Shown piece after piece: positions 1-4,754 of a DNA stretch of 7,661 nucleotides. Position numbers and translations under genes: made by a program. Position 1 is the first letter of the stretch. Each line of letters opens with the position of its first letter. The notes beneath the pieces are model-generated. The model saw only the letters and a list, made by a program, of their open reading frames with translations, was not told where the DNA came from and searched no databases. The DNA comes from Phycisphaerales bacterium (GTDB lineage: Bacteria > Planctomycetota > Phycisphaerae > Phycisphaerales > SM1A02), in NCBI GenBank assembly GCA_030748805.1, contig JASMLG010000057.1, forward strand, positions 1 to 7,661, in the 5' to 3' direction.

Positions 1-121
1 TTGGCGCATCGGACTAACCACAAGGTGTCATAGACAAATTATTCATATCCCATTCTGCTACGAACTAAGAAGAATATTTCTCTGAAATTACTGAAGCCTA
101 CTTTGGTAAATTCGATTCTCT

Positions 122-156
122 CAATCCCCACACTGCCCATCTCATGGGGTTGTTTT
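122..156 (+). terminator. Possible weak intrinsic terminator of an upstream gene
   Basis: CCCAT (136-140) and ATGGG (144-148) pair around a three-base CTC loop. Alternatively CCCC at 126-129 can pair with GGGG at 146-149, extended by a bulged CAA/TTG. The stem is followed by TTGTTTTGTTAATT. The T-run is interrupted and the stem short, so this is only a plausible terminator for a gene ending left of the window. Confidence 0.3.
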
Positions 157-202
157 GTTAATTGGTTGGGCTACTCTTAAAACTCGTGTAAAAATACGAT
201 AG

Positions 203-230
203 CCCAATACCACCGATACGGTGGCATGGG
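203..230. other. Stable inverted repeat (hairpin) upstream of the beta-helix gene
   Basis: CCACCG (210-215) and CGGTGG (219-224) pair perfectly around an ATA loop. An outer CCCA (203-206) pairs with TGGG (227-230) across a small internal loop, giving ten base pairs in all. No T-run follows on the plus strand, so a terminator in that direction is unlikely. It lies about 18 bp left of the leader block shared by the next two genes and is not present before the second of them. Its role is unknown. Confidence 0.5.
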
Positions 231-247
231 ATCTTAGAGATTGTTAG

Positions 248-374
248 TACCCCCCTATCACACCCTCCTAGCGGGTTCTGCCTGAATCTCACCTATTTTC
301 CTTGTATTTCTTCCTGTGTTTCCATAGTATTACGCATAGAGAAATACGGGAAGATGCCCGGGAAAGGTTTGGAG
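248..374 (+). promoter_or_regulatory. Promoter and leader of beta-helix gene (shared cassette leader, copy 1)
   Basis: This region aligns with the leader before the propeller gene. In order it has TACCCCCCTAT (248-258), GCCTGAAT (280-287), a -35-like TTGTAT (302-307), a 17-nt spacer and a -10-like TAGTAT (325-330). A hairpin CGGG (347-350) / CCCG (357-360) follows, then a ribosome-binding sequence GGAAAGG (361-367) seven nt before the ATG at 375. Transcription would start near 337, giving a 5' UTR of about 38 nt with the hairpin close to its 5' end. The promoter is a prediction; support comes from the same spacing in the second copy. Confidence 0.6.
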
Positions 375-1532
375 ATGAACAATTTATTAACTGGATTGGT
401 AATTGGAACACTCAGTAGTAGTGCATTCGCTACAACTTGGACTGTCGACGATGACGGCAAGGCAGACTTTGACAACATTCAAGCAGCGATAGATTATGCA
501 AGTAATGGCGATGAGATTATCGTGATGCCAGGAACATACACTGGAACTGGCGACTCAGTAATAAATACATTGGGCAAACAACTATGGATTCATAGCAGCG
601 ACAGTTACGAGAAAACTATCATAGATGGTGAACTACTAAGAAGAGGAATTGAATGCTCAACTGATGAAACCAGTGGGACAATCATTGAGGGGATTACTAT
701 TACACAAGGTCGCCTTGCCGATAGTCCGGGTGGGGGTTTGTATTGCAAAAATGCGTTTCCATCGTTTATAAATTGTTCTTTTGAAAATAACGCAGCAGGA
801 ACAAATGGTGGTGGAGCTCATTGTGTAAATGGTGGAGCATCTTTTACTGCTTGCAAATTTTCGTCAAACTCTGCAACCCGCGGTGGCGGAGTAAACACCT
901 TTAGAAGTGCAGTAACTTTTACCGAATGTTTGTTCGAGGATAATCAATCCAGTACTTACGGTGGTTGTATGTACAGTTATGGCAATTCATCTTCAGGTGA
1001 TCCGTTGCGGTTACTAAATTGCATGATAAAAAATAATACTGCTGACTCTGGTGGTGGACTTTATTTGAACAGTGCTAGTAATGTTATTACAGATTGTGCG
1101 ATTGTTGGCAACACCGCTTATCAAGCAGGAGGTGGTATGTTTAATAATCAAAGCAGTAACCCTATGATTACTAATTGTGCCTTTAGATTCAACGAATCAA
1201 TAGCTGACTCAGGTGGTGGGATACGTAGTGTTAGTGGTAGCAGTCCAGGTATTTCAGACACGCAATTCTGTAGCAATTTTCATAACGGCGGTCACATAGG
1301 TGGGAATATTGTTGGTAATTATGTGGATTTGGGGGGGAACGATTTTCTGCAGGAATGCCCAGATTGTCCGGGTGATGTAGATGACAGTGGTGTAGTGGAC
1401 GTGAATGATATTATTGCAATTATCATTGTTTGGAATTGTACCGATTGTGATGCAGAAGACATAAACGGAAATGGAGTTGTTGAAGTTAACGACCTTATTG
1501 AACTGGTTTCAAACTGGGGACCGTGCGAGTAA
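375..1532 (+). CDS. Secreted right-handed beta-helix protein with C-terminal dockerin-like domain
   Basis: Predicted exported protein of 385 residues. Residues 1-19 form a signal peptide ending in AFA, with cleavage likely before TTWTVDDDG. The opening, with an IQAAIDYA helix and a VMPGTY strand, is typical of pectate-lyase-like parallel beta-helix proteins. Coils of about 25-31 residues follow, each with a Cys-x-Phe/Ile start, an Asn, and a GGG turn; the cysteines fall near residues 134, 160, 185, 216, 241, 268 and 299. Residues 331-385 hold two dockerin/F-hand-like calcium loops (DVDDSGVVDVND and DINGNGVVEVND) and end in SNWGPCE. The start at 375 is chosen because its GGAAAGG site is well spaced and it aligns with the start of the next gene; an in-frame ATG at 354 lies in the leader hairpin. 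No polysaccharide-lyase catalytic site was recognised, so adhesive, structural or enzymatic roles remain open. Confidence 0.85.
   Translation: MNNLLTGLVIGTLSSSAFATTWTVDDDGKADFDNIQAAIDYASNGDEIIVMPGTYTGTGDSVINTLGKQLWIHSSDSYEKTIIDGELLRRGIECSTDETSGTIIEGITITQGRLADSPGGGLYCKNAFPSFINCSFENNAAGTNGGGAHCVNGGASFTACKFSSNSATRGGGVNTFRSAVTFTECLFEDNQSSTYGGCMYSYGNSSSGDPLRLLNCMIKNNTADSGGGLYLNSASNVITDCAIVGNTAYQAGGGMFNNQSSNPMITNCAFRFNESIADSGGGIRSVSGSSPGISDTQFCSNFHNGGHIGGNIVGNYVDLGGNDFLQECPDCPGDVDDSGVVDVNDIIAIIIVWNCTDCDAEDINGNGVVEVNDLIELVSNWGPCE
1506..1532 (+). repeat. 27-bp identical 3' end, copy 1
   Basis: These 27 bases, encoding VSNWGPCE and the TAA stop, are identical to 3859-3885 at the end of the next large gene, including every third codon position. 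Sequence on either side diverges at once. GGGGA within it (1516-1520) could pair with TCCCC (1541-1545) just past the stop codon. Confidence 0.9.
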
Positions 1533-1624
1533 TCCACATTTCCCCCAAAGGGTGAACTATTCTATACAGCCAACATCAACTAGAACATTGATTAGGAGTC
1601 GCTTCTATAAATATGAGAAGAGAA

Positions 1625-1749
1625 TACCCCCTATACCAGCGCGGTGGGTTGGTAGGTTTTGCCTGAATTCCATTTATTTTTCTTGCTATTATCACCACAC
1701 CACGAGATAATAGCTAGCACGTACGGGCGATACCCGGAAGGAGATGGAG
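1625..1749 (+). promoter_or_regulatory. Promoter and leader of propeller gene (shared cassette leader, copy 2)
   Basis: Second copy of the leader found before the beta-helix gene: TACCCCCTAT (1625-1634), GCCTGAAT (1661-1668), -35-like TTGCTA (1683-1688), a 17-nt spacer and a near-consensus -10, GATAAT (1706-1711). The hairpin CGGG (1724-1727) / CCCG (1733-1736) follows, with a different loop, then the ribosome-binding sequence GAAGGAG (1737-1743). GCCTGAAT lies 22 nt before the -35 in both copies. The predicted start of transcription is near 1718, giving a 5' UTR of about 32 nt. Confidence 0.65.
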
Positions 1750-3885
1750 ATGAAGAATCTAATTGTTTGTGCAACCACTTTAACGTTTAGTATTTTCTAC
1801 AGTACAGTTTGCGCAAATCCAATTTCTGAAGAATTTATTTTAATACCAAATGCAGATACTCCTGCTGGATATTTTGGCAGTTCAATAGCAATTGATGGAG
1901 ACGTCATGGTAGTTGGAGCAGTGCGTGATTACGAACGTGGTATCGACTCTGGCTCTGCTTACATTTATGAACGTGATGAAAATGGAGAATGGATACAACA
2001 AATTAAAATTCTTCCTGAAGATACTGAGTCAAATGATTTCTTAGGCGTCTCAGTTGCTGTTTCAGATGACCTTGTCGCTGTGGGTGCAGTGGGTGATGCA
2101 TTTGATCAAAACCCAGAACTGTTTTCTTTCACAGGCGCTGTCTATATTTACAAAAAAACAGAAACAACATGGGAGTATGAAACAAAAATAGTAGCACCTG
2201 AAGAACATGATGCCTTTGGCATGTCAATCGCTTTATCAGGTGATTCTTTGTTTGTCGGTGCAATAGGGTCACGTAAGCAGGCTCAAAGTTGGCCTACCTA
2301 CCGACCTGTTTACCAAGGCAAAGTATGCGTCTATAAAAGGGACATCAAATCCAAACCAATATGGACACTATCACAGGAACCCATGTTCCTTTACGGTTCA
2401 AAAGCGTATTTTGGTAATGCGATGACTATGAACAACGATACATTGATGGTTGGTGCAGTTGCACATAGTGATAGCGGTAATAGCGGTGGCGGGTGCCCTG
2501 TTGGGGAAACCGAAGACTGTAATGGCAACTGTTTCCCAGAATATTGGCAAACAGATGGGTTATGTGATGATGGTGCCTATGCTTGGAACGGTATGCAAAT
2601 ACATCTTGACTGTGAACAATTCGATTGTGACGGTGGCGACTGCACCGATTGTGATAGTGGCGGCGATCCAACAGGTGCATGTTGTAATGACATAACGTGT
2701 TCGATTGCTACACAAGCTGAATGTAATACAAGTGGTGGCGTGTACCATGGCGACTATGTGTCATGTAATACATATCCCTGTGGCGGCGCTCCTGAAGGTG
2801 CTTGTTGTACACCATGGGATGGCTGGTGTGAAGTAACGACTCAATCTGACTGCGTCAACTTATATTACGGTTACTACCAAGGTGACGGTTCAGAGTGTGA
2901 TGGTGGCCCTTGTGAGTGGCAAAGTCCTTGGCGAGAACATGTCGGGGCAACTTCAATCTTACATCATGACGGCACTGATTGGACATCCTCTCAATCAATA
3001 ACTCCGGTTGAAGCAACATCCGAAGACAATTTCGGCGTTTCAATTGCAATTCAAGATAACCTCGCAGTTATCGGCGCTTTAGGTGACTCAAATGCTGGTG
3101 AATTTTCAGGTGCTGCATACGTGTATCGAAATATCGGTGGTGTATGGGAAGAAGAAGCAAAACTTGTTCCTACTGATTCTGAATATTGGGGTGCTTTCGG
3201 ACTGTCGGTAGCAATTTCAGATAACTATATCATTGTCGGTTCTCCAGGAAAATCAAACAGTTCATTCACTGGTGCCGTCTACCTGTTCCTTAAAAAAGGG
3301 AAAGATTGGATACAAGAATCAAAATTAATGGCAAGCGATGCAATGCCTGATGCATGGTTCGGAATTGCAACTGAAGTCATCGACAATTATCTGGTCATTG
3401 GTGCGCCCGGACAAGATTATGGTGCAGGCGCTCTCTACTTTTATAATCTCGATATGATTGCGGATTCGGATAACGACGGCGTACCTGATGCAATTGATAA
3501 CTGTGTCGACACCCCGAATCCAAATCAAGATGATTGCAATAACGATGGTGTGGGAGATGAGTGTGATCCATTAGCAATTGATTGCGATAGCAACGGCGTC
3601 CCTGATGAGTGTGAGGTCTCATCCTGTTGGGTAGATGGTGATTGCACAGTAGGTGTGTGTGATGACGATCTTAACTGTAATGGAATACCAGACTCTTGTG
3701 ACTGTTTATCAGATATCTCTGGACCAACTCAGGGCGAGCCGGATGGCACAACGAACGTGAGCGACTTACTGTGGCTAATCGCTTTATTTGGCAATACAGA
3801 TGGGATTGGAGACGTGAACCTCGACGGAATGGTTAATGTGGGTGATCTTCTTTATATAGTTTCAAACTGGGGACCGTGCGAGTAA
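1750..3885 (+). CDS. Secreted FG-GAP-type beta-propeller protein with Cys-rich insertion, TSP3-like repeats and dockerin-like C terminus
   Basis: Predicted exported protein of 711 residues. Residues 1-22 form a signal peptide ending in VCA. Seven FG-GAP/integrin-alpha-like blades follow, recognisable by a Phe-Gly start, a 'VVGA' strand and a 'GAVYIY' strand. Blade 4 is split after VGAVAHSDSGN by a cysteine-rich insert at about residues 247-392; the blade seems to resume at GATSILHHDGTDW. The insert holds a Notch/LNR-like segment ending in DGGDC, then two six-cysteine GACC repeats (about 309-344 and 350-388). Calcium-binding thrombospondin-3-like repeats (DSDNDGVPDAIDNC and relatives) begin near 570. 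A dockerin-like pair of loops ends in SNWGPCE. ATG 1750 is preferred over ATG 1744 because GAAGGAG is then six nt away instead of abutting, and it matches the neighbouring gene's start. The role is probably binding or matrix formation at the cell surface; no catalytic motif was seen. Confidence 0.87.
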   Translation: MKNLIVCATTLTFSIFYSTVCANPISEEFILIPNADTPAGYFGSSIAIDGDVMVVGAVRDYERGIDSGSAYIYERDENGEWIQQIKILPEDTESNDFLGVSVAVSDDLVAVGAVGDAFDQNPELFSFTGAVYIYKKTETTWEYETKIVAPEEHDAFGMSIALSGDSLFVGAIGSRKQAQSWPTYRPVYQGKVCVYKRDIKSKPIWTLSQEPMFLYGSKAYFGNAMTMNNDTLMVGAVAHSDSGNSGGGCPVGETEDCNGNCFPEYWQTDGLCDDGAYAWNGMQIHLDCEQFDCDGGDCTDCDSGGDPTGACCNDITCSIATQAECNTSGGVYHGDYVSCNTYPCGGAPEGACCTPWDGWCEVTTQSDCVNLYYGYYQGDGSECDGGPCEWQSPWREHVGATSILHHDGTDWTSSQSITPVEATSEDNFGVSIAIQDNLAVIGALGDSNAGEFSGAAYVYRNIGGVWEEEAKLVPTDSEYWGAFGLSVAISDNYIIVGSPGKSNSSFTGAVYLFLKKGKDWIQESKLMASDAMPDAWFGIATEVIDNYLVIGAPGQDYGAGALYFYNLDMIADSDNDGVPDAIDNCVDTPNPNQDDCNNDGVGDECDPLAIDCDSNGVPDECEVSSCWVDGDCTVGVCDDDLNCNGIPDSCDCLSDISGPTQGEPDGTTNVSDLLWLIALFGNTDGIGDVNLDGMVNVGDLLYIVSNWGPCE
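2491..2652 (+). other. Segment encoding an LNR-like cysteine-rich module inside the propeller
   Basis: Encodes roughly residues 248-301 of the propeller protein. The cysteine pattern begins with DCNGNC, continues through DGLCDDG and ends in CDGGDCTDC, resembling the Lin-12/Notch repeat calcium-binding pattern. I recall very similar segments in other planctomycete secreted proteins. The boundaries are approximate and the LNR relation rests on motif similarity only. Confidence 0.55.
2674..2913 (+). repeat. Tandem GACC cysteine-rich repeats in the propeller protein
   Basis: Two consecutive protein repeats of about 36-39 residues begin at 2674 (GACCNDITC) and 2797 (GACCTPWDGWC). Each has six cysteines in the order GACC, a Cys after a short loop, a Cys after about eight residues, then two Cys near the end. 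The same module occurs twice in the third large protein of this window (6264-6504). The DNA has diverged, so this is a protein-level repeat. Confidence 0.75.
3859..3885 (+). repeat. 27-bp identical 3' end, copy 2
   Basis: Identical at all 27 positions to 1506-1532, encoding VSNWGPCE and TAA. GGGGA (3869-3873) could pair with TCCCC (3893-3897) beyond the stop, with a loop of 19 nt compared with 20 nt in copy 1. The pairing is short and may have no function. Confidence 0.9.
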
Positions 3886-4152
3886 GCAAACATCCCCTTC
3901 ACAGTGCATTATGCATCACCTGAAGACATCACGGATTACTGACCTGCCACACAAAAACTAGTCCACTTCTTATGCGTCAGAATCGCAGATTGGACACATT
4001 TTGGATGGCAGAATTCATGGCAAGGAAACTTTCATTCAGTTTAACTTCTGAAAAAACATATAAAGCAAATATTATTGATGCTTAAAGATAAGACAGGTAA
4101 GCAATCACACTGTTTTCTTGGCTGTAGTTCTTAAACTAAATGAGTAAACGCA
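3886..4152. other. Convergent intergenic region, no supportable gene
   Basis: This stretch lies between the converging propeller and NTF2-like genes. I see no clear intrinsic terminator with a strong stem and T-run. A 37-codon plus-strand frame (3972-4085) exists but has no ribosome-binding site and resembles nothing I recognise. A near-palindrome TGCATTATGCA lies at about 3905-3915; its loop is too small for a stable RNA hairpin. Confidence 0.55.
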
Positions 4153-4566
4153 CTATATAACCAGTTCAGCTGAGCCGTCCGCGTATGTAAAAGAATTTGA
4201 CCAATAATTTGTCCAACGGAGTTGCCCGTCGTCGCATCGTTCGACAATCCACTGCTCCCCTACTTCACTGATAATCCTATCACCTGTTTCTTTAATGGTT
4301 GCTTCCCAATGCACAACCCCATTAAATTGAACTCGCTCGGGATTTTCAGAAAGAACTTGTATCGATGAATCGCCAACCCATTCATGAACTTCGTCTGACA
4401 AGTTTCGGTGTAACTCTTGGTGCGGTTCAAGTTCGAGCCAAGCGCCGTTTGGAGCAAGTACCCCAGGATTAATGAAGAGATGTTCCGCTTCACTGCCATG
4501 AACACCGCTGCGCACAATTGACCAAAACTCATGTCCCAAATCTTTAATTTCTTCAACTGTAATCAT
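4153..4566 (-). CDS. Small NTF2-like (SnoaL/DUF4440-type) protein
   Basis: 137-residue predicted cytoplasmic protein with no signal peptide or membrane segment. It has an N-terminal helix containing ITVEEIKDLGHEFW, a central part with VLAPNGAWLELEPHQE, then strand-like stretches RVQFNGVVHWEATI, GEQWIVERCDDG and RWTNYWSNSF. That order, and the closing Trp-rich strand pair, fit the cone-shaped NTF2-like fold whose members bind small ligands or act as small enzymes such as isomerases. Length is typical. No Shine-Dalgarno sequence precedes the ATG; instead a consensus-like TATACT (minus strand, 4578-4573) ends six nt before it, suggesting a leaderless transcript. It runs divergently from the next gene, which gives no clue to its role. 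The fold is inferred from pattern alone and the exact function is unknown. Confidence 0.75.
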   Translation of the reverse strand: MITVEEIKDLGHEFWSIVRSGVHGSEAEHLFINPGVLAPNGAWLELEPHQELHRNLSDEVHEWVGDSSIQVLSENPERVQFNGVVHWEATIKETGDRIISEVGEQWIVERCDDGQLRWTNYWSNSFTYADGSAELVI

Positions 4567-4572
4567 GCAATC

Positions 4573-4578
4573 AGTATA
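4573..4578 (-). promoter_or_regulatory. -10 element of NTF2-like gene, probably leaderless
   Basis: TATACT on the minus strand matches the sigma-70-type -10 hexamer at five of six positions and sits six nt before the ATG at 4566. Transcription would then begin at or next to the start codon. No good -35 element is visible at 16-18 nt upstream, so the call rests on the -10 alone. Confidence 0.4.
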
Positions 4579-4601
4579 AACGAATTAGCAAAGGGAACTT
4601 G

Positions 4602-4649
4602 CAGTAAACCTATTTCACCGTTTAAACAATTACAGTACAGTCAGTAAAC
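4602..4649. promoter_or_regulatory. Repeated TAAAC motifs in divergent intergenic region
   Basis: CAGTAAAC occurs at 4602-4609 and 4642-4649, with the palindrome GTTTAAAC at 4620-4627 between them. The location between divergent genes would suit an operator, but the motifs are short in AT-rich DNA and may be chance. Confidence 0.25.
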
Positions 4650-4721
4650 TTCAAAATCTAAGGCAATTAGTATTAAGTAGGGGAAGCGCTTGGACAGGTA
4701 CAACTAGGGGGGCAGTTCAAA

Positions 4722-4740
4722 ACCACCACCACCACCACCA
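4722..4740 (+). repeat. (ACC)6 trinucleotide microsatellite
   Basis: Six perfect ACC units plus a terminal A lie 14 nt before the first possible start codon of the third large gene. No open frame that I can support reads through it. Its position would alter leader or promoter spacing if copy number changed. Confidence 0.85.
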
Positions 4741-4754
4741 TTTAATGAGTAATA

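Larger units (their letters stand above)
1..247. other. Non-coding region at left window edge
   Basis: I see no supportable gene here. Forward frame 1 is open only from the window edge to a TAG at 31-33 (about ten codons), which could be the tail of an upstream gene but cannot be identified. The stretch holds two hairpin-forming sequences, listed separately, and leads into the promoter and leader of the beta-helix gene. Confidence 0.6.

Noticed and set aside
354..374. Upstream ATG at 354 adding MPGKGLE to the beta-helix protein
   Set aside because: It sits in the leader hairpin without a ribosome site, and the ATG at 375 aligns with the start and spacing of the neighbouring gene.
248..374. 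A known riboswitch class in the shared leader
   Set aside because: Most conserved blocks lie upstream of the predicted transcript start, and the remaining short hairpin does not match the riboswitch motifs I could recall.
2426..2748. Overlapping His- and Cys-rich open frames on both strands within the Cys-rich insert
   Set aside because: They are shadow frames caused by repeated TGT/GGTGGC codons; the plus-strand propeller frame carries coherent domains.
3972..4085. 37-codon plus-strand frame in the convergent intergenic region
   Set aside because: No ribosome-binding site, no recognisable motif, and length within chance expectation.
4722..4743. CAC-CAC-CAC-CAC-CAC-CAT reads as six histidines in one frame, like a vector tag
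   Set aside because: It lies in an intergenic region, no vector sequence surrounds it, and the frame is not that of a supported gene. A simple ACC microsatellite explains it.
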